DNA of 7,558 nucleotides from Gemmatimonadota bacterium (GCA_018678395.1 JAHHMJ010000302.1:1-7558), one strand, 5' to 3'; numbered from the stretch's first letter, positions 1-7,233 are shown. Notes: generated by a model not told the origin, from the sequence alone. Program-made: numbers and translations.

Positions 1-1
1 G

Positions 2-2029
2 GACGAGACCGGCTCCGGCTCCTCGGGCTTCAACGTGTCGGCACGCGGAGGCGGTGAGCTCTTCAACTTCTTCATCTCCGGAGAGAAGTCGGACGAGCAG
101 GGCGTGTACGTGAACAACTTCTCGAACCGGATCGGTGGCCGAGCGAACTTCGGCTTCACGCCCAGCCAGCAGCTGAACTTCAACGTCAACGTGGGCTACG
201 CGCGCAACCACGTGCGGATGCCGCTGTCGAACAACTCGTCGAACTCGATCCTGCGGAACGGCATGCGGGGTCGCGCCAACGCGCTGTACCAGTTCCAGGA
301 GGGCTTCCGGAACTACGGGCCCACGCTGGCCAACGAGTGGAACACCCAGACTCGCGCGGAGCGCTACACCATCGGCGCGACGATCAACTATCAGCCGTTC
401 AGCTGGTTCCAGAACCGTCTCATCATCGGTCTGGACAACAACAACCGCGAGATCACCGACTTCACGTCGCCCGAGTCGCAGACGGCGTCGATTTCGGGAC
501 CGCCGCGCGGGATCGGCTTCATCGACATCACGACGCCGACGAGCCACATCTGGACGCTCGACTACTCGGGTACGGTGTCGAACGCGATCTCCGAGACCCT
601 CGGGTCGCAGTTCAGCGCCGGCGTTCAGCTCACCCGCACCACGATCGAGTCGTTCGGTGCCCAGGGTGAGGGACTGATCAGCGGCCAGCTCCGCCTCGTC
701 GGATCGGCTGCGACCACCTTCGGTGACCAGGACTACCAGGAGCAGACGGCGCTCGGGTTCTACCTGCAGGAGCAGGTGGACTGGAACAACCGTCTCTTCG
801 CCACGGTCGCCATCCGCGTGGACGACAACTCGGCGTTCGGTAAGGACTTCTCGCTGGTGACCTATCCGAAGGCCCAGCTGGCCTACGTGATCAGCGAAGA
901 GGACTTCTTCGACTACGATTTCGTCGACGAGCTCAAGCTGCGTGGCGCGTGGGGTCAGGCGGGCAACCCGCCGGCACCCTTCGTGGCCGACCGGACCTAC
1001 GGGCCGAGCGTGGCGGTCGACAACAACGTGACCGTCAATATCCTGCGGCCGGCTTCGTTCGGTAACCCGGACCTGAAGGCCGAGACGGGCTCGGAGATCG
1101 AGCTCGGCTTCGACGCCTCGATGTACAGCGGGCGCCTCGGGCTGGAGTTCACCTATTACAACCAGTCGACGCGCGACGCGCTGATCTCGGTGCCGGCTCC
1201 GCCGTCCACCGGGTTCGCGGGGAATTACTTCCTCAACGTGGGTGAGATCAAGAACACCGGGCTCGAGCTGCTCGTCACGGGTTCACCGATCTACCAGCGC
1301 AACTTCCAGTGGGACGCGACGCTCGCGCTGTCGACCAACAGCAACGAGCTGATCACCTGGGGTGACGCGCCGCTCGACCAGATCTCGTTCGGTTCGTTCT
1401 CGCAGGTTCAGAAGCACGTGCCCGGCTACCCGCTGGGTGGGTACTGGACGACGGACGTCGAGCGCGACGAGGCGGGTAACCCGATCCTCACCAACGGCAA
1501 CGTGACGTTGGAGTCCGAGCGGGAGTACGTCGGACCGTCGCAGCCGACCCGTGAGATCGGATTCACCAACACGTTCACGATCTTCAACGATTTCCGCGTC
1601 TTCGCGAACCTGGACTACAAGGGTGGCAACTACCAGTGGTGCGCCATCTGCTCGATCCGGAACCGCTTCGACCGGAATACGCTGCTGGTGAACTCGCCGG
1701 ATTCCGATCCGACCGAGGTTCTGGTGGCACGCAGCCGTCAGGACCATCGCTGGGTGAAGGAAGCCGACTTCATCAAGTTGCGTGAGCTGTCGCTCACGTA
1801 TTCGCTCCCGGCCGAGCTCGTGAGCCAAGTTGGCGTCAACAACGCCGCCATCACGCTCTCCGGTCGAAACCTCTGGATGTGGACCAAGTACAAGTTCGAC
1901 GACCAAGAGGGACTCGGTTCACCCGATCCCGAGGTCAACTTCAGCTCGAACGCGGCCTACAACCGGACCGACTACGCCTCCATCCCCATGCTGAGGCAGT
2001 TCGCCATCGGCATGCGGCTTTCGTTCTGA
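2..2029 (+). CDS. SusC/RagA-family TonB-linked outer-membrane transporter, C-terminal part (5' end cut by window)
   Basis: The frame is open from base 2 to a TGA at 2027-2029 and gives 675 residues; the GTG at 35 is an internal valine, not a start. Family knowledge: these are 22-strand outer-membrane barrels that import ligands captured by a SusD partner, using TonB energy. Seen here: the barrel signature around NRLFATVAIRVDDNSAFG (about 790-843), LRGAWGQAGNPP (about 940-975), NPDLKAETGSEIELGFD (about 1064-1115), the NVGEIKNTGLEL block (about 1237-1272), DFIKLRELSLTY (about 1769-1803), SGRNLWMWTKYKFDD (about 1858-1902), and a C-terminal barrel-assembly signal ending in Phe (GMRLSF). The signal peptide, any carboxypeptidase-like domain, the TonB box and the plug lie upstream of the window. 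The only two cysteines in the visible part form W-C-A-I-C at 1637-1651. The gene is translationally close to the SusD gene downstream. The family call is firm; the substrate cannot be read from the sequence. Confidence 0.95.
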   Translation, partial: DETGSGSSGFNVSARGGGELFNFFISGEKSDEQGVYVNNFSNRIGGRANFGFTPSQQLNFNVNVGYARNHVRMPLSNNSSNSILRNGMRGRANALYQFQEGFRNYGPTLANEWNTQTRAERYTIGATINYQPFSWFQNRLIIGLDNNNREITDFTSPESQTASISGPPRGIGFIDITTPTSHIWTLDYSGTVSNAISETLGSQFSAGVQLTRTTIESFGAQGEGLISGQLRLVGSAATTFGDQDYQEQTALGFYLQEQVDWNNRLFATVAIRVDDNSAFGKDFSLVTYPKAQLAYVISEEDFFDYDFVDELKLRGAWGQAGNPPAPFVADRTYGPSVAVDNNVTVNILRPASFGNPDLKAETGSEIELGFDASMYSGRLGLEFTYYNQSTRDALISVPAPPSTGFAGNYFLNVGEIKNTGLELLVTGSPIYQRNFQWDATLALSTNSNELITWGDAPLDQISFGSFSQVQKHVPGYPLGGYWTTDVERDEAGNPILTNGNVTLESEREYVGPSQPTREIGFTNTFTIFNDFRVFANLDYKGGNYQWCAICSIRNRFDRNTLLVNSPDSDPTEVLVARSRQDHRWVKEADFIKLRELSLTYSLPAELVSQVGVNNAAITLSGRNLWMWTKYKFDDQEGLGSPDPEVNFSSNAAYNRTDYASIPMLRQFAIGMRLSF

Positions 2030-2034
2030 GGAGG
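2029..2034 (+). promoter_or_regulatory. Ribosome-binding site of the SusD-like gene, overlapping the upstream stop codon
   Basis: A perfect AGGAGG starts on the last base of the SusC-like TGA stop and ends 7 nt before the ATG at 2042. This spacing favours ATG 2042 over the second in-frame ATG at 2051, and it suggests coupled translation of the SusC/SusD pair. Confidence 0.85.
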
Positions 2035-2041
2035 CGGCAAG

Positions 2042-3409
2042 ATGAGAACTATGAACCGATTCTTCACGCATAGCCTTCGGGCATTGACTGCCGGCCTCAT
2101 TCTGGCCGTGGGCGCCTGCTCGTTCGACGAGGTGTTGACGGTCGAGAACCCGGACGAGTTGCTCGAGGACAACCTCAACAACCCGCGCTTCATCGACGTG
2201 CTCGTCGCGAGCGTGAAGGGTGATCTGGCCGAGGCCCTGGATGATCCGTTCATCTGGCGCGGCAGCATGTTCACCGACGAGACCCTCACGGGCATCAATT
2301 GGGAGGCGACCGCCCGGTTGAACGAGCGTATCGTGTCGTTCGATGAGGGTGACCCCGACCTGATGTTCACCGAGTTGAGCCGGGCGCGCAGCCAGGGCGA
2401 CTCGGTGTCCGGGCGTCTCAAGAACCTGCTCGACAACCCGTCGAGCGACGCTCGCCTGGCGACCACGCTGGCCCACGCCGGCTACGCCTACATCTTCCTC
2501 GCGGACGCCATGTGCGAGGCGACGGTCAACTCGGAGTCGTCTCTGTACACGCCGACCGAGCTCTACGCGATCGCTGTGCAGCGCTTCGAGGAGGCGGTGC
2601 CGATCGCGCAGGCAGCCGGCGACAACGACGTGCTCAATCTGGCACGGGTCGGGCTGAGCCGCGCACACCTGAACCTGGGCAACTACGGGGACGTTCAGAC
2701 GTTCGCGGCTCAGGTGCCGTCCGATTTCCGCTACTACGCGGAGTACTCCGAGGCCGATCCGGCGGTGGACAACACGGTTGCCGGACGGACTCAGGGCAGC
2801 AACCACTCGCTGTCCGTGCACCCGAAGTTCCTGGCCAGCCCGGAGAACTACGGAAGCACGACGTACGACATGACGGCCGATCTGACGGACCCCCGGGTCC
2901 AGCACGATCCCATGTTCCGGTTCGGGCACAACCAGCTCACCCGGATCTACACGCCGTTCGCGCCGCTGATGTGGTCGACCTATAACGGTCAGACCATCGC
3001 CGCCGGGGGTAACCCCTCGGATATGCGGACCGAGAACGACGGGGCCGACATCGCCTTCGCTTCGGGGCTCGAAGCGCAGCACAACATGATGGAGGCGATG
3101 CTGGGGCAGGGCGGCGGTGAGGCCGCGGTGCTCGGTTTCGTGAACGAGCGTCGGGCCTTCGGTAACCAGGCGGCGGTGACGCTGTCGGGAGCCGCGCTCG
3201 AGGACGAGCTGCGCGACCAGCGTGGCCGTGACCTCTACCTGGCGGGGTACCGCCTGGGCGACCTGCGTCGCTGGCTGCGCAACGGTGACGACCTCTTCCC
3301 CACGGGTCCGCATCCCGTGACCGAGTGGGGCAACTACGGAAACGCCACGTGCTTCCCGCTCCCGCTGGAGGAGTACGAGGGCAATCCGAATCTGGATGTC
3401 CCGGGCTGA
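2042..3409 (+). CDS. SusD/RagB-family nutrient-binding outer-membrane lipoprotein
   Basis: A 455-residue protein. The N-terminus has basic residues, a hydrophobic stretch and a lipobox V-G-A-C with the lipid-bearing cysteine at residue 26, so it is exported and lipid-anchored at the outer membrane. Family knowledge: SusD proteins cap the SusC barrel from outside and bind the ligand on a helical TPR-like scaffold. Supporting blocks are the N-terminal VENPDELL region after the lipobox, helical repeats through the middle, the hallmark C-terminal helix LRDQRGRDLYLAGYRLGDLR (about residues 390-409), and the CFPLPLEEYEGNPNL ending (from Cys437) that matches the usual 'PIP..E...NPNL' close. Apart from the lipid Cys, the only cysteines are Cys158 and Cys437, a possible disulfide pair. 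The start is set by the AGGAGG 7 nt upstream. It is the second gene of a SusC-SusD operon ended by the hairpin at 3455-3484. Length is somewhat below the roughly 500 residues common in Bacteroides SusD proteins. The ligand is unknown. Confidence 0.95.
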   Translation: MRTMNRFFTHSLRALTAGLILAVGACSFDEVLTVENPDELLEDNLNNPRFIDVLVASVKGDLAEALDDPFIWRGSMFTDETLTGINWEATARLNERIVSFDEGDPDLMFTELSRARSQGDSVSGRLKNLLDNPSSDARLATTLAHAGYAYIFLADAMCEATVNSESSLYTPTELYAIAVQRFEEAVPIAQAAGDNDVLNLARVGLSRAHLNLGNYGDVQTFAAQVPSDFRYYAEYSEADPAVDNTVAGRTQGSNHSLSVHPKFLASPENYGSTTYDMTADLTDPRVQHDPMFRFGHNQLTRIYTPFAPLMWSTYNGQTIAAGGNPSDMRTENDGADIAFASGLEAQHNMMEAMLGQGGGEAAVLGFVNERRAFGNQAAVTLSGAALEDELRDQRGRDLYLAGYRLGDLRRWLRNGDDLFPTGPHPVTEWGNYGNATCFPLPLEEYEGNPNLDVPG

Positions 3410-3425
3410 TTGAGCCCGCAGGTCG

Positions 3426-3442
3426 CGACCGCCTGGCGGTCG
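3426..3442 (+). other. Small inverted repeat downstream of the SusD-like stop
   Basis: CGACCGC and GCGGTCG pair around a 3-nt loop (CTG). This hairpin begins 17 nt after the stop and lies 12 nt before the main terminator. It has no T-tract, so alone it is not a terminator. It may stabilise the mRNA 3' end, or be chance in GC-rich DNA. Confidence 0.4.
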
Positions 3443-3454
3443 TGTGAAGCACCC

Positions 3455-3490
3455 GCGGGGGTGCGGCCCCGGCCGCACCCCCGCTTTCTT
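3455..3490 (+). terminator. Rho-independent terminator of the SusC/SusD operon
   Basis: Left arm GCGGGGGTGCGG (3455-3466) pairs perfectly with CCGCACCCCCGC (3473-3484), a 12-bp GC-rich stem around CCCCGG, followed by TTTCTT (3485-3490). It sits 46 nt after the SusD-like stop, so the peptidase gene downstream is probably transcribed mainly from its own promoter. Confidence 0.85.
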
Positions 3491-3551
3491 CATCGCAACG
3501 TCCGTGTCCCACACCTCGTCCATCCATCTCGTCCCCGGAGCTCTACAGACC

Positions 3552-5930
3552 ATGCGTTTCCCCACCCCCTCCGCGTCTATCGGGACGCCCGGCGCCGCGA
3601 GCGCGAGGAAGCCCCGTGCGTCCTCGTGGGTCGTACTGGCCACGGCCGCCCTCGCGCTGTCCGCGGTCTCACCAGCGTCCCTCGCAGCGCAATCGGCCGA
3701 CGCCCCTCGGCCCATGACGTTCCTCGACGTTCAGGAACTGAACCGACCCGGCTCGTGGACGCCCAGTCCGGACGGGGATTGGATGCTCTACACGATCAAC
3801 GACCCCGATTGGCGTGAGGACCGGTCCCAGACGGATCTCTATCTGGTGTCGACCTCCGAGGGCCTCCCGTCGACCCGCCGCCTCACGTTCACGGACGCGG
3901 CCGACGAGGGTCGGCCCGCGTGGGCTCCGGGAGGCGACTGGTTCGTGTTCGCCTCGGACCGAGACGACGGGGCCGAGGGCTCCGGGGATCAGCTCTACAT
4001 GATGCGCATCGACGGCGGTGAGGCGCGGCGCATCACCGACGCCGCAGAGGGTGTTCGAGACTTCGACTTCAGCCCGGACGGAATGTGGCTGGTGTTTCGC
4101 TCGGGCGACTCGGGGATGGAGCAGCTCCACGCGCTCGACGTGTCGGCGCTCGAATACGCCCTGCAGTCGGGCACCACGGTCGAGGCCGAGGCCGACGCCC
4201 TGACCGACGAGCCGGCGGGCATCGACAACTGGGAGTTCTCTCCGGACGGGGCGCGCGTCTATTTCAATCGCGCGGACCGCTTCCTCGATGACGAGAAGAA
4301 GCGTCTGGAGCTCGGATTCACCGTCGACATCCGGAATCCGGTAACCCCGATGTCGAACCTGCACGTACTCGATCTGGGCAGCGGGAACGCCGAGGCCCTC
4401 ACCTCCGATCCGAGCGTGAGCGTCGACAACTTCGTCGTCTCGCCCGACGGTGCCTGGGTCGCGTTCCAGGGCGGCTCGGCCGAGCGCTACGAGCGCAACA
4501 TCACGGCCACGGGCCTCTACCGCGACGTGTTTCTCATGGAGGTCGCGACCGGTACGATCGAGCGCCTCACGGACAACTACGAGGTGTCCGAGGGTGGGCT
4601 CACGTTCTCTCCGGACAGCCGGCTGTTGGCCTTCTCGGCGCCCGACGACATGACCCGCTACACGATGACCGAGAACCGCGTCTACGTGCGCGGGGTCGAC
4701 GAGCGCGGCGCGCCTCTCCGCAAGCTGGGCTCGGACTTCGACGGTCGGGTCGGCGCCGACTTCTGGTCGGAGGATGGCGGCACGATCTACTTCACCACGG
4801 GCGTGAAGGTCACGACGCAGCTGCACGCGCTCGATGTCGCCTCGGGTGCCGTACGCCAGGTCACCGACGAGCGCGCGGCGATGCGCGTGTCCCGGGACGA
4901 GGACTCGGGGACGATCCTGATCGACTTCCAGGACCCGATGACGCCCCCAACAGTGTTCACGGTCGCGAGTCTCGACGACGTGACGAACCGTGACACCTGG
5001 GTGCAGCTCGTCGATGCCAATCCCCAGGTGGCGGACTTCGCACTCGGACGGGAGGTCGAGGTGGAGTGGACCTCGTCCGACGGTCGTCGGGTCGGGGGCG
5101 TGCTGAACTACCCCGCCGGGTACGAGCCCGGCACCCGCTATCCGCTGATCGTGGCCATCCACGGCGGTCCGGCCTCGGCCGACGTCCTGCGTTTCAACGG
5201 CGGCTACGGCTCGCAGGTGTACGCGGGCGCGGGCTACGCGGTGCTCAAGCCCAACTATCGGGGCTCAACGAACTACGGCAATTCCCACCGTACCGACATC
5301 GTCGGCGACTACTTCACGATGGGCTACGAGGACATCATCACCGGGGTGGACCACCTCATCGCCGAGGGCATCGTCGATCCCGACCGGATGGGCGCGCTCG
5401 GCTGGAGTGCGGGCGGGCACTGGTCGAACTGGATCCTGACCCAGACGGACCGCTTCAAGGCGATCAGCTCGGGGGCCGGGACCATGAACTGGATCAGCAT
5501 GTACGCCCAGAGCGACGTGCAGCGGAACCGGCAGTTCTACGTCGGCGACGACTTCATGTACGAGAACTTCGAGCCCTACTGGGACCAGTCACCGCTCAAG
5601 TACATCGCCAACGCCGAGACCCCGACCATGATCCACGTGGTCGAGGGTGACCCGCGCGTGCCGAGCCCACAGTCGAAGGAGCTGCACATGGCGCTGAAGC
5701 GGCTGGGTGTGGACACCGAGCTCTTCCTCTATCCGGGCCAGAGCCATGGGATCCCCGACGCCCGCAACCGCCTGGTGAAGTCGGTGAGCGAGATGGCCTG
5801 GATGGACTACTACGTCCGTGGCATCGGCGAGAAGTTCGACTGGGAGATGGTCATCGAGACGCTCGAAGAGCCGGAGACCGATCCGGCCGTGGTGTCCGAT
5901 GAGGATACCGCCCCGAGCCCGGGCGGATGA
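3552..5930 (+). CDS. Secreted S9-family serine peptidase (prolyl oligopeptidase / acylaminoacyl-peptidase type)
   Basis: A 792-residue protein from ATG 3552. A GGAG at 3537-3540 lies 11 nt upstream. The frame is open to an ATG at 3444, but that would place the operon terminator inside the gene, and a signal peptide follows 3552 directly. Signal peptide: an Arg/Lys-containing n-region to about residue 22, a hydrophobic core SWVVLATAALALSAV (residues 25-39), and likely cleavage after SLA or SLAA (residues 45-46). Next come PD40/TolB-like propeller blades with recurrent SPDG-type turns near residues 71, 124, 174, 230, 297, 353 and 405. The alpha/beta-hydrolase domain starts near residue 495, with HGGP at 537-540, NYRGSTNYG shortly after, the nucleophile elbow GWSAGG with Ser619, Asp700 in EGDPRVP, and His732 in PGQSHG. 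Ser-Asp-His spacing resembles DPP4. Family role: cleaves small peptides, often after proline or from blocked N-termini, here in the periplasm or outside the cell. Exact specificity is not readable. An acidic, proline-containing tail ends the protein. Confidence 0.95.
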   Translation: MRFPTPSASIGTPGAASARKPRASSWVVLATAALALSAVSPASLAAQSADAPRPMTFLDVQELNRPGSWTPSPDGDWMLYTINDPDWREDRSQTDLYLVSTSEGLPSTRRLTFTDAADEGRPAWAPGGDWFVFASDRDDGAEGSGDQLYMMRIDGGEARRITDAAEGVRDFDFSPDGMWLVFRSGDSGMEQLHALDVSALEYALQSGTTVEAEADALTDEPAGIDNWEFSPDGARVYFNRADRFLDDEKKRLELGFTVDIRNPVTPMSNLHVLDLGSGNAEALTSDPSVSVDNFVVSPDGAWVAFQGGSAERYERNITATGLYRDVFLMEVATGTIERLTDNYEVSEGGLTFSPDSRLLAFSAPDDMTRYTMTENRVYVRGVDERGAPLRKLGSDFDGRVGADFWSEDGGTIYFTTGVKVTTQLHALDVASGAVRQVTDERAAMRVSRDEDSGTILIDFQDPMTPPTVFTVASLDDVTNRDTWVQLVDANPQVADFALGREVEVEWTSSDGRRVGGVLNYPAGYEPGTRYPLIVAIHGGPASADVLRFNGGYGSQVYAGAGYAVLKPNYRGSTNYGNSHRTDIVGDYFTMGYEDIITGVDHLIAEGIVDPDRMGALGWSAGGHWSNWILTQTDRFKAISSGAGTMNWISMYAQSDVQRNRQFYVGDDFMYENFEPYWDQSPLKYIANAETPTMIHVVEGDPRVPSPQSKELHMALKRLGVDTELFLYPGQSHGIPDARNRLVKSVSEMAWMDYYVRGIGEKFDWEMVIETLEEPETDPAVVSDEDTAPSPGG

Positions 5931-5977
5931 AAAAGCACGGGGCCTGCACCCGAAGGGTACGGGCCCCGTGCGCCTTT
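5930..5977. terminator. Stem-loop between convergent genes, probable bidirectional terminator (stronger on the minus strand)
   Basis: GCACGGGGCC (5935-5944) pairs perfectly with GGCCCCGTGC (5962-5971). The 17-nt loop can itself fold through ACCC/GGGT. Read on the minus strand, the stem is followed at once by TTTTT (complement of 5930-5934), a good intrinsic terminator for the sulfotransferase gene. Read on the plus strand, the tail is only GCCTTTC, so termination of the peptidase mRNA is weaker by this criterion. The A-run overlaps the peptidase TGA. Confidence 0.75.
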
Positions 5978-6007
5978 CGGCGGCAGCGGGTGCCGCGGGC
6001 GGCGACC

Positions 6008-6067
6008 GTCGTCCGTGGCCCTGCCGTCGTCCGTAGCCCTGCCGTCGTCCGTAGCCCTGCCGTCGTC
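6008..6067. repeat. 18-bp tandem repeat, three copies plus a 6-bp partial copy
   Basis: Unit GTCGTCCGTAGCCCTGCC. Copies lie at 6008-6025 (G for A at unit position 10), 6026-6043 and 6044-6061 (these two identical), then GTCGTC at 6062-6067 before the match decays. The array sits between the stem-loop at 5930-5977 and the sulfotransferase gene. The partial copy overlaps that gene's stop codon (complement of 6066-6068). The unit length is a multiple of three, so array changes would keep reading frame. Confidence 0.9.
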
Positions 6068-6986
6068 ACTGGCCTCGCGCGCAGTCCCGCACGAACTCCC
6101 GGGTCCCCGGGATCGGGCCGAACATTTCCTCCGACATCTCCAGGAGATCGGGATGTCGGGCGAAGATGCCTCGGAAGCGTTCGTCTTCGTCCATGTGCTT
6201 CCAGCGACCGAAGACATCCATCGCGCCGGCGCCCTTCGCTCCGAGGCGTGCCAGATAGCGGGGAAGCGCGCGCCACTCCCGCGGGTCGATCAATGCGCGG
6301 AGCGAGAGCTTGCTCCGCACCTCTGCGAGCGTGAGCGGCGCGTGGCGGAGGCCTTCGAACGAGCTCCCGCCCCCGAAATCCGCCACCTGGTCCAGAGTGC
6401 GATCGCTGAACTCCCCGTGGATCCGGATGCAGAGTTCCCTGCGATACGACTCGTCGGTGCGCCACGAATTGAAGCGGACGACGAACGGGTCGCTCTCTCC
6501 CGGATCGAGGGCTCGACGGGCCACGTCCGTCCAGTTCGCGACCAGGCGGTCCAGGTCCTGAAAGCCCGACAGCTTTTCGAGGATCTTGAGCCGGCTGGCG
6601 AAGAAGTTGAACGGATCGCGGAGTATCGCGAGGTCGACGCGGTGTCGGCTCCGGCCCAGGTACGTTTCACGATGCTCTGCGAACCCCGGGTCGTGCAGGG
6701 TCTCGAGCAGGAGCTGCTGCCCTTCTCTCAGCTTGGGTCGGCTGTCTTCGTACGAAACGAGCAGCAATCGCTTCGGTATCCGCCGCAACTGGTCCGGATC
6801 CAGATCCTCGGCGAGACCCTCGACCCGCGTTTCGTGGGCCGTGAGAAAGGGGTCGTGGTCACCGTGCTGGACGTCGTTGAGGTGACACCGGGGGCCTGAG
6901 GCATGCTGGTCGATGATCCAACGGATGACCGCGTGATTGCCGCTCCGCTGCAGACCGTAGACCCGGACCTCGACCTCGTTGACGAT
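6066..6986 (-). CDS. Sulfotransferase-family protein (PAPS-dependent type); start codon unresolved
   Basis: Family role: transfers sulfate from PAPS to a hydroxyl or amino group of an acceptor. The minus-strand frame is open from a TGA at 7043-7041 to the TGA at 6068-6066. Seen in it: strand plus 5'-phosphosulfate loop VRVYGLQRSGNHAVIRWI (about 6965-6912), then a 3'-phosphate motif ILRDPFNFFASRL (about 6626-6588) in which Arg and Ser are 8 residues apart, as in SULT enzymes, then DFGGGSSFEG and a C-terminal RW...MFG region typical of these proteins. No ATG, GTG or TTG occurs in frame between 7040 and 6789. The first is TTG 6788-6786, which would give 240 residues without the PAPS loop. The family layout suggests a start near ATC 6986-6984 (306 residues), which is my chosen boundary. 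No clear Shine-Dalgarno lies close to it. A rare ATC start, a start-codon loss or a base error are all possible. It uses some AGA, ATA and CGA codons that are scarce in its neighbours. The acceptor substrate is unknown. Confidence 0.75.
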   Translation of the reverse strand: MVNEVEVRVYGLQRSGNHAVIRWIIDQHASGPRCHLNDVQHGDHDPFLTAHETRVEGLAEDLDPDQLRRIPKRLLLVSYEDSRPKLREGQQLLLETLHDPGFAEHRETYLGRSRHRVDLAILRDPFNFFASRLKILEKLSGFQDLDRLVANWTDVARRALDPGESDPFVVRFNSWRTDESYRRELCIRIHGEFSDRTLDQVADFGGGSSFEGLRHAPLTLAEVRSKLSLRALIDPREWRALPRYLARLGAKGAGAMDVFGRWKHMDEDERFRGIFARHPDLLEMSEEMFGPIPGTREFVRDCARGQ

Positions 6987-7233
6987 ACCGTTGATGATGG
7001 CTTGGGCGTTGGCGGAGGGAGGGCCCCTCCCGGAGGGACTTCAGGTGGACCGCTGGCAGAGTAGGCCCGAGTGTGAAGGGCGGGCAAGCGGAGGCAACGG
7101 AAGGTTGCGTTCGTGGCGGAGCCCCGCCTAATCTCGCCGCTGCTTCCCGGATCGGTTCAGCCCTCCGCCCCCCCTGTGCCGCGAGACTCCCGACCGGCAA
7201 GGTCACCCGGGACCCGCGAGGCTTGGGAATCAT
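6987..7233. other. Intergenic region between divergent genes, with small hairpins and a weak promoter candidate
   Basis: I see no convincing gene here. A near-perfect palindrome GGGAGGGCCCCTCCC (7017-7031) lies just upstream of the presumed sulfotransferase start. GCAAC-GGAAG-GTTGC (7094-7108) and GGCGG-AGCC-CCGCC (7115-7128) form two adjacent short hairpins. TTGCGT (7105-7110) and TAATCT (7129-7134), 18 nt apart, could be a weak plus-strand sigma-70-like promoter for the ABC gene, with three matches in each hexamer. In DNA this GC-rich, all of these could be chance. The region must hold promoters for both divergent genes, but I cannot place them with confidence. Confidence 0.4.

Noticed and set aside
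1283..1906. A 207-codon minus-strand open frame inside the SusC-like gene
   Set aside because: Antisense shadow of a confident transporter gene, with no domain or independent start signal.
3444..3551. An N-terminal extension of 36 codons on the S9 peptidase from ATG 3444
   Set aside because: It would put the strong terminator hairpin (3455-3484) inside the coding region and bury the signal peptide behind 36 extra residues. ATG 3552 has a GGAG upstream and leads straight into a signal peptide.
1919..3715. A 598-codon minus-strand open frame across the SusD-like gene
   Set aside because: It is antisense to a well-supported SusD gene, is Arg/His/Val-rich without any domain I recognise, and crosses the operon terminator. 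Long antisense frames are expected in GC-rich genes.
3669..5162. A 497-codon minus-strand open frame across the S9 peptidase gene
   Set aside because: It is a shadow of the peptidase gene, with a low-complexity Arg/Val/His-rich product and no recognisable motif.
6008..6067. CRISPR array
   Set aside because: The 18-bp units are directly contiguous with no spacers, so this is a plain tandem repeat.
6066..6068. TGA read as an amino acid (recoded stop) at the end of the sulfotransferase gene
   Set aside because: The SusC-like, SusD-like and S9 genes all end at TGA at the expected family length, and readthrough would run through the terminator into antisense sequence.
6015..6899. A 294-codon plus-strand open frame with an ATG start, opposite the sulfotransferase
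   Set aside because: It uses the same codon register as the sulfotransferase frame. Its first residues are just the translated 18-bp repeat (ALPSSV units). The minus strand carries both PAPS motifs, so the plus frame is a shadow despite having the better start codon.
6859..7233. A 124-codon minus-strand open frame covering the divergent intergenic region
   Set aside because: Its Arg/Pro-rich product overlaps the sulfotransferase PAPS-loop region in another frame and shows no motif.
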